From: an uncultured Granulosicoccaceae bacterium
GTDB taxonomy: Bacteria > Pseudomonadota > Gammaproteobacteria > Granulosicoccales > Granulosicoccaceae
NCBI GenBank assembly: GCA_937923745.1
Contig: CALDUO010000231.1
Coordinates: 1 to 53,514, forward strand
Reading direction: 5' to 3'
Length of the DNA stretch: 53,514 bases
Position numbers and translations under genes: made by a program. The notes under the pieces are model-generated. The model was not told where the DNA came from. It saw only the letters and a list, made by a program, of their open reading frames with translations, and searched no databases. Below, in pieces: positions 9,157 to 18,000 of this stretch (the stretch's first letter is position 1; every line of letters starts with the position of its first letter).

Positions 9157-9519
9157 CGGGACTCTGCTGTGCCGCCGGCCCGTGACACTCTTCCATGACG
9201 CCGGCTTGACGTTGGCCGGTGAAGCTGACCCATAACACTGGCCCGTGCCGGTGCCGCACTGTCTCTGACCCCGGAATGCTCCAGCACATAACGGTGGTTT
9301 TTTGGCTGATTTGAGGATTACCTGAAGTATCACTCTGCACCCCATTGCGGACACTATGGTCAAATGGAAAACAATATGGTTAAATTGCGGTGATGCCTTG
9401 GCGATGACTTGCCGTCATCGACTGGCGGTCGACTACAATTATAAATCAGCGTTATTCAGTCGTTCGGCAATGGTGCAAAACGGCTGTTGTGATGCTTTTA
9501 CTCTCAAGCGAGGAGCAAC
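9157..9519. other. 363-bp non-coding gap before dctP
   Basis: No reading frame here has gene-like composition. The first half is GC-rich with short imperfect inverted repeats (GCCGG/CCGGC type). The second half turns AT-rich and holds the palindrome and promoter-like elements listed separately. Confidence 0.6.
9402..9439 (+). promoter_or_regulatory. Operator-like palindrome plus promoter for dctP
   Basis: CGATGAC-TTGCC-GTCATCG (9402-9420) is a perfect 7-bp inverted repeat with a 5-bp spacer. It overlaps a weak -35 (TTGCCG, 9409-9414), followed after 19 bp by TACAAT (9434-9439). A regulator bound here would block the promoter of the substrate-binding gene at 9520. The promoter call is by eye. 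Confidence 0.4.
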
Positions 9520-10551
9520 ATGCAAAACTATCTATCCGCATTGCGTCTGGGTGCCGTAGGTGCAACAGCACTCACCGTTGCAATGGCAGCCGGTAATGTC
9601 TCTGCCGAAGAAACCAAGTTACGTATCCAAACCCACTTTTCTCCAGAAACCCTGTCAGGGCAAATGGCAGCAGAATTTATCGAAGACATCACCACCATGT
9701 CTAACGGTGAAATCAAAGTTGAAATGTTTTACTCCTCTGCGGTCGTTAAATCTGCAGAAACCTTTGACGCTGCAGCAACCGGTATCCTCGATTGCGACAT
9801 GACCGGTGGTGCTTACCAAACCGGTAAGAACCCGGCATTCCAGTTCACCGGTGACCTGATGGGTGGTTACCAAAACCCGTATCAGCAAATGGCTTGGCTG
9901 TTACACGGTGACGGCTACACCCAACTGAACGCACTGTATAACGACCACAACATGGAATTTGTCGGCTGGTGGATTCCGGGTCCTGAGTCACTGTCATCAA
10001 CCAAGCCTATCCGTAACGTCGACGATTTCAAAAACTGGAAATTCCGCTCACCACCAGGCATGGCAACATTGGTCTTCAAAAACATGGGCGCGTCTCCCAT
10101 CGTGATGGACTTTAACGAAATCTTCACCGCTCTTGAGTCAGGCATCATCGACGGTGCCGATGCGGCTAACCTGACCAACAACGTCGGTCTTGGTTTGTAT
10201 GACATTGCCGAGCACACCAACTTTCCTGGTTTCCACTCCATGCCAGCTGATCACTTGGCATGTCGTAAAGACGTTTGGGAAAAAATGCCAGACAGCCACA
10301 AGGCAATCCTGAAAGTCGGTATGCAAGCACTGGCGCTGCGTAACGCAACAGCCAACGAAGTCAAGAACGCGCAAACAGCAAAAGACCTGCGTGCGAAAGG
10401 CGTCAACCTGTATGAATGGTCTCCTGAAGAACTGGGCAAGTACCGTGACGCTGTCCAGAAAGGCTGGGTTGAGTTTGCAACAACACCTGAGTCAAAGGCA
10501 CTGCTGGAAAGTCACATCAGCTTCCTGAAAGACCTCGGCGCAATGAAGTAG
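9520..10551 (+). CDS. dctP: TRAP transporter solute-binding protein, DctP family
   Basis: 343 residues with a GAGGAG ribosome site about 6 bp before ATG. A Sec signal peptide ends near NVSA-E (about residue 29). The rest fits the periplasmic DctP fold, including the Arg in the RSPPGM segment, the position that usually salt-bridges the carboxylate of the ligand in this family. It captures an organic acid in the periplasm and hands it to the DctQM membrane pair encoded downstream. Codon choice is more uniform than in neighbours, as expected for an abundant receptor. A strong terminator follows at once, so it is probably made in excess over DctQM. Ligand unknown; the nearby KduD-like and zinc dehydrogenases suggest a sugar acid or uronate. 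Confidence 0.92.
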   Translation: MQNYLSALRLGAVGATALTVAMAAGNVSAEETKLRIQTHFSPETLSGQMAAEFIEDITTMSNGEIKVEMFYSSAVVKSAETFDAAATGILDCDMTGGAYQTGKNPAFQFTGDLMGGYQNPYQQMAWLLHGDGYTQLNALYNDHNMEFVGWWIPGPESLSSTKPIRNVDDFKNWKFRSPPGMATLVFKNMGASPIVMDFNEIFTALESGIIDGADAANLTNNVGLGLYDIAEHTNFPGFHSMPADHLACRKDVWEKMPDSHKAILKVGMQALALRNATANEVKNAQTAKDLRAKGVNLYEWSPEELGKYRDAVQKGWVEFATTPESKALLESHISFLKDLGAMK

Positions 10552-10581
10552 ACGGTAGCCTCGCGTTACTGTCAGTAAGCG

Positions 10582-10620
10582 AAAGCAGGGCACATCATAA
10601 TGATGTGTCCTGCTTTTTTT
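10582..10620 (+). terminator. Rho-independent terminator after dctP
   Basis: A 16-bp stem (AAAGCAGGGCACATCA paired with TGATGTGTCCTGCTTT, one G-T pair, 3-base loop TAA) runs into a tract of T. It lies 31 bp past the dctP stop and separates dctP from dctQM. Confidence 0.92.
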
Positions 10621-10900
10621 GGAAAACACAAAAGACACCGAGCACCAGCCCGGTCAAAACCACCCGGCAACCGCAAGCTCCGCCAGATTGCAGCGGCGCG
10701 ACGGTCGGAAAAAGCTCGGCTCGAATAGTCGCCCTAGCTGTCGCCCTAGCTATCGACATGGCGGGCAACAGGCAGTCAACATGACGGTCGGCATGACGGG
10801 CAACATGACATCGGACCAGACAGAGGCCTTTCATTGGCTGGGCAAGAGGCTAGGCTAATGGGTATCACAAACGGTAGGCCAACGGATATCCAAGGCTGGG

Positions 10901-10964
10901 CGTTGACGAGTCTGGTCCTTCACAAGGCTGGTCGTTAACAAGGTTGGTTGTTGAATCGAGCGGT
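10901..10964. repeat. 16-bp tandem array (4 diverged units)
   Basis: Units CGTTGACGAGTCTGGT, CCTTCACAAGGCTGGT, CGTTAACAAGGTTGGT and a weaker fourth. It lies in the dctP-dctQ gap with no coding role. Confidence 0.75.
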
Positions 10965-11105
10965 GTTAAGCCTTCGTCGTTACGCTTGATACCAACATGA
11001 CCCACACCGACTACTGGCAACCAGGGCTCTGTGTTCTGTTTTTACCATGAATAACTACCGACAACACCACGTTGTCCAAACCCACACGCGCAGGAGTGCA
11101 TTCCA

Positions 11106-11954
11106 GTGAAAGATGAGTCCGGCAGCTTTCTGGAGTGGATTATTCCACTGGCTTTCGTCATCTGTACCGGGTGGGCTGTTTGGCACACACCGGCGTACAT
11201 ACTCGATTTTATACCTCCCGCCAGTGAAAGCCTCGTCGAACAGATGAGTCAACTTCACCTGCGTAAAGATGTCACGCCTAATCTTTCCGGGTTGTTTGGC
11301 GGTTACGCCGACATCATTGATTGGGCGGCTTTGATCCTGATGCCCATTATCTTCTACCTCGGCATTAAAACCGTTCGCTGCGCTCCGATGGAATTCGAAC
11401 ACTGGCGCTCGATTGACCGTATTGCGCTTTTTGTCGGTCGTATCACGATGGTACTGATTATTTCGATGACCGCCGTAATGCTCTATGAGGTCTTTCTGCG
11501 GTATGTCTTTGAAGCGCCCACCCTCTGGGCGAATGAACTGACCTTATGGATTGCCGGTTATGTGTTTTTGTTGTCTGGCTTCTATGCCATGCAACAGCGG
11601 TGTCATATCCGAATTTTTCTGTTGTACGACGTCATGCCACGCTGGATACAACATATATTTGATGTCATCTCTGTGACACTGATCTGTGTCTTTGCCATTG
11701 GTCTGGTGTTTGGCAGTTACCAGCAGGTGTTTGTCACCAAGTTTTATAAATGGGAAATGTTTGGAACGGCATTTGACCCGCCGATACCGGCAACGGTACA
11801 GCCCATGATACTGATCATGGTCTCACTGATCGCGATACAGTCGGTCATTAATTTGGTGTCAGATTGGCACTTGAAACCCTCATCCCACACTGGCGTCGAC
11901 GAGATTGACAAAGATGAGCTTGAGGCAATCAAACGTAGCGTAGGTGAAAACTGA
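11106..11954 (+). CDS. dctQ: TRAP transporter small membrane subunit, DctQ family (long form)
   Basis: 282 residues. GTG start at 11106, chosen because AGGAG sits about 10 bp upstream. Ordinary DctQ proteins are near 160-200 residues; this one has an N-terminal extension of about 100 residues with its own membrane segment (about 12-30), followed by the usual four-helix DctQ core. Such long forms occur in TRAP systems annotated for mannitol/chloroaromatic-type substrates, but the label says little about the real ligand. Its stop overlaps the dctM start (TGATG), so the two are translated together and pair as the membrane channel working with DctP. Confidence 0.88.
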   Translation: MKDESGSFLEWIIPLAFVICTGWAVWHTPAYILDFIPPASESLVEQMSQLHLRKDVTPNLSGLFGGYADIIDWAALILMPIIFYLGIKTVRCAPMEFEHWRSIDRIALFVGRITMVLIISMTAVMLYEVFLRYVFEAPTLWANELTLWIAGYVFLLSGFYAMQQRCHIRIFLLYDVMPRWIQHIFDVISVTLICVFAIGLVFGSYQQVFVTKFYKWEMFGTAFDPPIPATVQPMILIMVSLIAIQSVINLVSDWHLKPSSHTGVDEIDKDELEAIKRSVGEN

Positions 11955-13585
11955 TGGACGTCGGAACGATATCGATAGTACTGGTTACCGGGCTACTGCT
12001 GTTACTGGCCATTGGTATGCCGCTCGGGCTAGCGTCTGCCGTACTGGCACTGCTGGTCATGATCATGAAGTTCGAGCCTGCGTTGCTCACCGATCCGATG
12101 ACATTCGGGGAGGGTCTGCTTACCGGCCGACCGGGCACCGGGCCGCTGTACATACTGACTCAAAAGATATTTGATCTGCTCACTGAATATGTACTGATTT
12201 CGGTGCCGCTGTTTATTTTTATGGCGGCGTTGCTGGAACGCTCGGGTGTGGCCAAGGGCATGTACGATTCACTCGACTTCTGGCTCAGTCGTGTACGGGG
12301 CGGTATTGCTATCGTGACATCACTGATGGCAGTGCTGCTGGCTGCAATGTCCGGCATTATCGGCGGTGAAATTGTGTTGCTGGGGCTCATTGCCTTACCG
12401 CAGATGTTGCGCCTCGGTTACAACCAAAATCTTGCGATTGGTACCATCTGCGCCTCTGGATCTTTAGGCACCATGATACCGCCGTCTATTGTGTTGATCA
12501 TTTATGGCCTGATCACCGAGACCTCTATCAAAGCGCTCTTTACCGGTGCGTTCATTCCGGGTTTTATGCTCGCAAGCTTTATCATTATCTATATCATCAT
12601 ACGAACCCGTATGAACCCCTCCATGGCGCCGTTGCCTGATCCGGGCCCCGGCGATCCCGAAGGTCCCGAAAAACGCAATATGTTCCTTGGGTTTCTGTGC
12701 ATTCTGGTGACCGGCATTGCTGCTGTACTGTTGTTACGCGCTGCCGTCTACACACTGACCGGCGTCAACGCTGATGTGTCAGAGGACGACGGTCCCATCT
12801 GGCTCGGCATGCGCTATCACTTGCCCTACATCGGTGGTGTGGTGGCAGTCGGGCTTGCCGTGATCTTTGTTGTCGTAGGTCGGGAACGTGCTGCCAATGG
12901 ATGGAAACACGGCAAGGGGTTAGTACCGCCGCTGACAATCATCGGTATCGTACTTGGCTCTATCTACGGTGGTGTGACCGGTATTACCGAAGCTGCCGGA
13001 ATGGGCGCGCTGGCGGTCTTTGTGATTGCTGCGCTGCGCGGTGAAGCATCAACAGCATTGGTCTGGGAGAGTCTGATGCGAACCCTGCGTTCGACAGGTA
13101 CTATCATCTGGGTGACTGTGGGTGCCGCCGCATTGTCCGGTGCATACACACTTGCCGGTGGACCATCCTATATTGCATCGCTAATTGTTGGTGCTGAGAT
13201 GCCAACGTTCCTGGTACTGCTGACCATGATGCTCATACTGTTGTTCATGGGAGCGTTTATGGACTGGGTGGGTATCGTGTTGCTGATTATTCCGGTGTTC
13301 TTGCCCATCGTTCGCGCTATGCCCATTGAGGAGATTGGCATCATTGGTCAGCTTGAGCCCAATCAGGTGGCCATTTGGTTTGGGGTGCTGTTCTGTATGA
13401 ATATGCAGGTGAGTTTTCTGTCACCACCGTTTGGCGGGGCGGCGTTCTACCTGAAGTCAGTAGCACCGCCGCACATATCACTCACCGATATCTTTAAAGG
13501 CTTCTTACCGTTCATTGGTCTGCAGCTTCTCGCATTGTCGGTGCTGCTGATTTGGCCGCCCATTGTGACCCTGCTACTGAATTAA
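11954..13585 (+). CDS. dctM: TRAP transporter large membrane subunit, DctM family (long form)
   Basis: 543 residues against about 425-450 in typical DctM. Multi-pass membrane protein with the family's glycine-rich re-entrant segments: a GTMIPPS-type motif near 175 and conserved PPFG near the C-terminus. The extra length is a Pro/Gly/Asp-rich loop and two added hydrophobic segments around residues 215-330. It is the Na+-coupled transport channel that receives solute from DctP. Coupled to dctQ by a one-base overlap. No gene follows for 545 bp. Confidence 0.9.
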   Translation: MDVGTISIVLVTGLLLLLAIGMPLGLASAVLALLVMIMKFEPALLTDPMTFGEGLLTGRPGTGPLYILTQKIFDLLTEYVLISVPLFIFMAALLERSGVAKGMYDSLDFWLSRVRGGIAIVTSLMAVLLAAMSGIIGGEIVLLGLIALPQMLRLGYNQNLAIGTICASGSLGTMIPPSIVLIIYGLITETSIKALFTGAFIPGFMLASFIIIYIIIRTRMNPSMAPLPDPGPGDPEGPEKRNMFLGFLCILVTGIAAVLLLRAAVYTLTGVNADVSEDDGPIWLGMRYHLPYIGGVVAVGLAVIFVVVGRERAANGWKHGKGLVPPLTIIGIVLGSIYGGVTGITEAAGMGALAVFVIAALRGEASTALVWESLMRTLRSTGTIIWVTVGAAALSGAYTLAGGPSYIASLIVGAEMPTFLVLLTMMLILLFMGAFMDWVGIVLLIIPVFLPIVRAMPIEEIGIIGQLEPNQVAIWFGVLFCMNMQVSFLSPPFGGAAFYLKSVAPPHISLTDIFKGFLPFIGLQLLALSVLLIWPPIVTLLLN

Positions 13586-14130
13586 CGTAACAAACGACTG
13601 CTCAAGCCGCGGCAACGCGATAGACGGTGTTGCCGAGGTCCACCGCTGCGATACGCGCGGCCTCACAGATTGCTGTTGGGTGGACAGCGAAGACCCTAAC
13701 GTCCGACAGGGCTCTGCATCATGGCATCCGCGTCGAAGCTGTCTGATCAGCCGGGTCGACTTTGAGATGACACACCAGCGCTGAAAGCGGTACCATACCA
13801 GTTCAGGGCACACGCCAAAGCAAGGTCATCAGCGTGTCTGAATGGTTTGTCTGGATAACGTGACCGGATAGTTTGCTTGGGTACTTGGACTGGGTACTTG
13901 GACTGGGTACTTGGACTGGGTACTTGGGCTGGGTACTTGGGCTGGGTACTTGGATTGGGCAGCGTGATTGACCACACGGTTACGCAGTGCGGGTGCTCGG
14001 AAGGCCAATGTTAGCATATCGGGTCAGCATATCGTGTCAGCACTTCCGGGTAGCGTATTGGGTCAGCATAATTGGCCAACACATGTCACCGGCGCCGTTG
14101 GCACCGTCTACATTAACGTCAGGGTATTTC
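13586..14130. other. 545-bp non-coding gap with tandem repeats upstream of the zinc dehydrogenase
   Basis: No credible gene. Contains the 13-bp array at 13878-13960 and a looser set of GTCAGCATAT-type repeats at about 14010-14070. The dehydrogenase frame is open upstream to 13987, but that extension is translated repeat DNA. Confidence 0.6.
13878..13960. repeat. 13-bp tandem array (6 units)
   Basis: Six units of TGGGTACTTGGAC (copies 4-5 end GGC, copy 6 GAT) plus a 5-base partial. This is the cleanest intergenic array in the window; its 13-bp period would break any reading frame. Confidence 0.95.
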
Positions 14131-15165
14131 ATGTCCATAAAAGCAGCCGTCTATCGCGGCAATAAATCCTTTTCCATTGAGCACAAGGAAGTAGCGCCTC
14201 CTGGCGCAGATGAAGTACAGATTCAGGTGGCGTTTTGTGGTATCTGCGGCACCGATCTGCATATTTATCTGGGCCATATGGATCAACGGGTGGGATTCGA
14301 GCGCACCATCGGGCATGAAATGTCTGGCACCATCGCGGCCGTGGGAGACAACATCAGCGATCTGAGTGTCGGGCAGCCCGTGGTGGTTCGTCCACTCGAT
14401 CACTGCGGGGACTGCCCGGCGTGTGATGCCGGTCATGAACACGTGTGTCATAACCTCAAGTTCATTGGTATCGATAGTGAAGGTGCGTTTCAGGAGCGCT
14501 GGAACGTTCCTGCCCACACCGTCCACGTGCTGCCTGCTGCGCTCGACCTGTCACATGCCGCGTTGATCGAACCGCTGGCAGTGGCGTGTCATGACATCAA
14601 GCGGGGGCGGGTAGCAGCGGGTGAGGATGTGTTGGTGATTGGCGGTGGGCCTATCGGTATGTTGGTCGCGCTTGCAGCCAGACATGCTGGCGGTAACGTG
14701 ACTATTTCTGAAATTAACGACAGCCGGCTTGCGTATGCTGCCAAGCTCGGGTTTACCACCCGCAACCCTCTGAACGATGATGTCGCAGCCGATATGCATG
14801 AGCGCACGGGTGGCAAGGGTGCGGATGTGGTGTTTGAAGTGTCGGGCAGTCAGCCCGGTGTTGATCTCATGACCGAGGCTGTGGCCACTCGCGGACGCAT
14901 TGTGATGGTTGCCATTCATGCCACCAAACCACAGATCGATCTGTTCCGTTTTTTCTGGCGAGAGATAGAGATGGTCGGTGCGCGTGTCTATCGTCGAGAG
15001 GATTACGACACGGCGATGCAGCTGCTGGATGAGGGCGTGATCGATTGCGAGAGTTTTATCACCGACATTCAAAGCCTCGACAGTATTCAGGGTGCCTTTG
15101 AGACGCTGACGTCTAATCCAAACGCTATGAAATCCATGATCAAAGTCTCTGGAGACACCGCATGA
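14131..15165 (+). CDS. Zinc-dependent alcohol/polyol dehydrogenase (MDR family)
   Basis: 344 residues from ATG 14131; earlier in-frame starts lie in repeat DNA. Catalytic zinc motif GICGTDLH and the GHE motif (TIGHEMSG) are present, as is a structural-zinc loop with four Cys (DHCGDCPACDAGHEHVC). The Rossmann motif is IGGGPIGML. It should oxidise a secondary alcohol of a sugar acid or polyol with NAD(P). Relatives include L-idonate, sorbitol and threonine dehydrogenases; I cannot choose among them. Its stop overlaps the next gene (ATGA), which encodes a KduD-like SDR, so the pair likely performs consecutive oxidation/reduction steps on a uronate or aldonate taken up by the upstream TRAP system. 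Confidence 0.85.
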   Translation: MSIKAAVYRGNKSFSIEHKEVAPPGADEVQIQVAFCGICGTDLHIYLGHMDQRVGFERTIGHEMSGTIAAVGDNISDLSVGQPVVVRPLDHCGDCPACDAGHEHVCHNLKFIGIDSEGAFQERWNVPAHTVHVLPAALDLSHAALIEPLAVACHDIKRGRVAAGEDVLVIGGGPIGMLVALAARHAGGNVTISEINDSRLAYAAKLGFTTRNPLNDDVAADMHERTGGKGADVVFEVSGSQPGVDLMTEAVATRGRIVMVAIHATKPQIDLFRFFWREIEMVGARVYRREDYDTAMQLLDEGVIDCESFITDIQSLDSIQGAFETLTSNPNAMKSMIKVSGDTA

Positions 15166-15932
15166 GCATAATGAATGCATTCGACCTGACCGGTAAAACA
15201 GCGTTGGTCACTGGCGCGCGACGCGGCATCGGTCGGGGTATGGCTGAAGCACTGGCATCAGCCGGAGCCGACATTATCGGTGTCAGCGCGTCGCTGGAAT
15301 CTGACGGTGGTGATGTTGGCAAGAGTATTCGCGCCATGGGCCGTGAGTTCCACAGTTATCAGTGTAATTTCAGTGACCGATCAGCCGTCCACGCGTTCTC
15401 AACACAAGTGTTGGCTGATCATCCGCAAATAGATATTTTGATTAACAACGCCGGTACCATCAAACGCAAACCGGCAGCTGAGCACGACGACGAACTCTGG
15501 GATGAAGTCATTGAAACCAACCTGTCCGCGCAATTTGTGTTAACCCGCAATATTGGTCGTACCATGTGTGAGCGCGGTAGCGGCAAAATTATTTTTACGG
15601 CATCACTGCTGACGTTCCAGGGTGGCATAACCGTGCCTGGGTATGCAGCGTCCAAAGGCGGCGTCGGTCAGCTGACCAAGGCGTTTGCCAATGAATGGGC
15701 ACCACAGGGCGTTAACGTTAATGCGATTGCACCGGGTTACATCGCTACCGACAACACGCAGGCACTGCAAGACGACGCGAACCGCTCCAGCGCTATTCTG
15801 GAAAGAATACCAGCCGGTCGCTGGGGCAGTCCGGCTGATTTCGCAGGTCCCGCAGTCTTTTTAAGTTCATCGGCAGCTGATTATGTTCACGGCGAAGTAC
15901 TGACTGTGGATGGTGGCTGGATGGGTCGCTGA
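15162..15932 (+). CDS. kduD: KduD-like short-chain dehydrogenase
   Basis: 256 residues (a second ATG 9 bp in would give 253). SDR motifs: TGARRGIG cofactor loop, NNAG, catalytic Ser in TASLLTFQGG and YxxxK in YAASKGG. The stretches FQGGITVPGY, NVNAIAPGYIATDN and ERIPAGRWG closely match KduD (2-dehydro-3-deoxy-D-gluconate 5-dehydrogenase), which reduces the keto-uronate formed in pectin or alginate breakdown. It overlaps the zinc dehydrogenase by four bases. The function is inferred from the motif match; related SDRs act on other keto-sugars. Confidence 0.82.
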   Translation: MSIMNAFDLTGKTALVTGARRGIGRGMAEALASAGADIIGVSASLESDGGDVGKSIRAMGREFHSYQCNFSDRSAVHAFSTQVLADHPQIDILINNAGTIKRKPAAEHDDELWDEVIETNLSAQFVLTRNIGRTMCERGSGKIIFTASLLTFQGGITVPGYAASKGGVGQLTKAFANEWAPQGVNVNAIAPGYIATDNTQALQDDANRSSAILERIPAGRWGSPADFAGPAVFLSSSAADYVHGEVLTVDGGWMGR

Positions 15933-15944
15933 TTACGCGCGACC

Positions 15945-16007
15945 CTTAATTGTACAAACCCTTAATTGCACGAACTCTTAATAGTACAAACCCGGGCCGC
16001 ACAAACC
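15945..16007. repeat. 16-bp tandem array (4 units) between convergent genes
   Basis: Units of the form CTTAATTGTACAAACC, the last shortened to 15 bp and more GC-rich. Begins 12 bp after the kduD stop. Confidence 0.88.
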
Positions 16008-16052
16008 CGGGGCTTCGTACTGCAGGTTTGGCTACTGTAAAGTCTCTTGCTT

Positions 16053-16997
16053 TTACTGCAGCGGTACGCCCAACAGGTAGGCCGCTGCTGCGAGCACCAT
16101 CGGTAACGTCAGAAATGACACCGTCGTTTGCACCGTCACAATTGCCGCCATGGCGGGCGCATCGCCTCCCATTTGTCTGGCCAACGTGTACGCACCTGCT
16201 GCAGTCGGCACCGCGCCAAACACGATTGCGACAAGTGTCGCCTCGCTATCCAGTCCGGCCAGTTGCGCCAGGAGACCAATGGCCAAAGGAAAGACCAGCA
16301 TTTTGCCGATCATTGAGACGATGATCGGTACGACAGACGCAGACATCGCTCTTACCCGTATATTCGCACCGACGCACAGCAGCACAATCGGTAGTGCGGC
16401 ACCTCCCAATAAAATGCACACATCAAACAGCACCGGAATGTCTTTGATGCCCAGCAGATTCACCGCAAGGCCAAGTCCGACCGCAATCAGTATGGGGTTA
16501 CGGGCGAGGTCCAGCGCTATCATGCGCACAACACCGCCTTGACTGAAGCCCCGCAATAACACGATGATTAAACTGACCACGCTGACATTGGTAACCGGAA
16601 TCAGCAGTGCAGTGATCAGTGTGGCCAGTTGCAACCCGCGTCCACCAAACACTTCCTCGGCAATCGCCAGCGCTATAAACGTGTTGTGACGGGCACAGCC
16701 CTGGAGCACCGACGTCCATAACGGACGTGCAAAGGTGAATAGCTTGCCAGCCAATAACGCAAATACAATGGCAGCGAGCAAACCGCCATAAATAACCAGC
16801 GCGTAGTTCTTCAGCAGATCGCCGGAGAGCTCCATTGTCGCCATTTTATAAAACAGCAGCGCCGGGAACAGGACCCAGTAGACCAGCCGGTCGTTAAGAT
16901 TCCAGAATTCAAAGCTCGGTATGCCACCGCGCCTGAGCAGATGGCCAAGGATGATCAGAATGAAGATCGGTGCAATAGCGAGCAGAATGTGTAACAT
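16053..16997 (-). CDS. AEC (auxin efflux carrier) family transporter
   Basis: 314 residues, about ten hydrophobic segments in two halves as in the AEC/MdcF family of the BART superfamily, starting MLHILLAIAPIFI. Bacterial AEC members are linked to malonate or other carboxylate transport. It is the last gene of the minus-strand tricarboxylate operon, 37 bp after the 2-hydroxyacid dehydrogenase. It may move a product or substrate of that pathway. No Shine-Dalgarno is visible before this ATG. Confidence 0.85.
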   Translation of the reverse strand: MLHILLAIAPIFILIILGHLLRRGGIPSFEFWNLNDRLVYWVLFPALLFYKMATMELSGDLLKNYALVIYGGLLAAIVFALLAGKLFTFARPLWTSVLQGCARHNTFIALAIAEEVFGGRGLQLATLITALLIPVTNVSVVSLIIVLLRGFSQGGVVRMIALDLARNPILIAVGLGLAVNLLGIKDIPVLFDVCILLGGAALPIVLLCVGANIRVRAMSASVVPIIVSMIGKMLVFPLAIGLLAQLAGLDSEATLVAIVFGAVPTAAGAYTLARQMGGDAPAMAAIVTVQTTVSFLTLPMVLAAAAYLLGVPLQ

Positions 16998-17034
16998 GCG
17001 TAGGAGGTTCGTCTCGCCTGTGTTGCGTTGTGAG

Positions 17035-18000
17035 TCAGGTCAGTACCCTGATCGGTTCTCCGCGTTGCCAGGCTGCAATAGCCTCGACAGTCTGCGTGTA
17101 GAACACCGTAAAGGTCTGTTCGGTCGCGTATCCCAAATGCGGGGAGAGCACCAAGCGGCCTGAGTTTATCAGTTCGGCGTCACGCAGCGGGTGATTCTGT
17201 GGCAAAGGCTCTTCACTGTAAACATCGAGTGCTGCCTTGTGCGGGCGTCCGGCCTTAAGGGCCGCAATTAACGCTGTCTCGTCAGCGATGGGGCCACGTG
17301 ATGTATTAATAAACAACGAACCTTCGCGCATATGTGAAAACGCCTCGGCGTTAATTAACCCGTGAGTGCGCTCTGATAACACCATGTGCACCGAAACCAC
17401 ATCACTTGCTGCCATCAACGCGTTGAGTGAGCCCTGATACGTGACACCCTGCTCATCACAGGTGGATGGTTCGAGATTTTGCGACCACGCGTGCACCTGC
17501 ATACCGAAAGCTTTACCGAGCACAGACATCTGCGAACCGATTTTTCCTAATCCAATAAGACCGAGGTTCAAGCCTGCCAAGTCACGCCCGAGTCCGGACT
17601 GCCAACCGCTGGACTGCAGAGCGGCCATCTCTGTGTGCAGACCTCGGGATAATGTCAGCATCAGTAGCATGGCCAGTTCTGAGGTCGTGGTTTTGCGCGA
17701 CTGTGTACTGCATACGGTGACGTTGTGAGCACGAGCAGCGTCGAGATCGATCGACAGATTACGCGGTCCGGTGGTCACCAGAAGTTTGAGTTGCGGTAAT
17801 GCGGCTATCAAGCTTGCAGGAAATGGCGTGCGCTCACGCATGATGCAAATAACGTCGAAGGGTTTTAATCGCTCGACCAATTCGGTGTGGTCGCTCAAGG
17901 TATCCCGAAACACGGTGACCGTTGCATCGGCGAGCTGGCTCCAGTCTGCCAGTGTGGTCGCAACACCCGCATAGTCGTCAAGAATGGCTATCGTTGTCAT
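17035..18000 (-). CDS. D-2-hydroxyacid dehydrogenase
   Basis: 321 residues, full length for the family. Nucleotide-binding motif GLGKIGSQM in the central Rossmann domain. The catalytic triad is visible: Arg in NTSRGPIAD, Glu in YSEEPLP, His in SPHLGYAT. The enzyme interconverts a 2-oxoacid and its D-2-hydroxyacid with NAD(P)H. Its start overlaps the prpF stop (TGATG), so the two proteins are co-translated. Such a dehydrogenase is not part of the classical tricarballylate operon; here it probably handles a hydroxylated or keto intermediate. Substrate unknown. Confidence 0.88.
   Translation of the reverse strand: MTTIAILDDYAGVATTLADWSQLADATVTVFRDTLSDHTELVERLKPFDVICIMRERTPFPASLIAALPQLKLLVTTGPRNLSIDLDAARAHNVTVCSTQSRKTTTSELAMLLMLTLSRGLHTEMAALQSSGWQSGLGRDLAGLNLGLIGLGKIGSQMSVLGKAFGMQVHAWSQNLEPSTCDEQGVTYQGSLNALMAASDVVSVHMVLSERTHGLINAEAFSHMREGSLFINTSRGPIADETALIAALKAGRPHKAALDVYSEEPLPQNHPLRDAELINSGRLVLSPHLGYATEQTFTVFYTQTVEAIAAWQRGEPIRVLT

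Larger units (their letters stand above)
10552..11105. other. 554-bp non-coding gap between dctP and dctQ
   Basis: Contains the dctP terminator, a run of imperfect 12-bp repeats around 10729-10830 (TCGCCCTAGCTG type, then CAACATGACGGT type) and a 16-bp array at 10901-10964. A small open frame across it consists only of repeat-derived low complexity, so I do not call a gene. The end carries the AGGAG ribosome site of dctQ. Confidence 0.6.

Noticed and set aside
10619-10858. Small open frame between dctP and dctQ
   Set aside because: Its amino acids come from imperfect 12-bp repeats, it starts inside the dctP terminator T tract, and it has no ribosome site.
13878-13960. Possible CRISPR-like or iteron array
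   Set aside because: Units are directly adjacent without unique spacers, have no palindromic repeat, and there are no cas or replication genes nearby. It fits the general tandem-duplication pattern of the window.
13987-14130. N-terminal extension of the zinc dehydrogenase
   Set aside because: Translated repeat DNA; family members begin at the MSIKAAVY position (14131).
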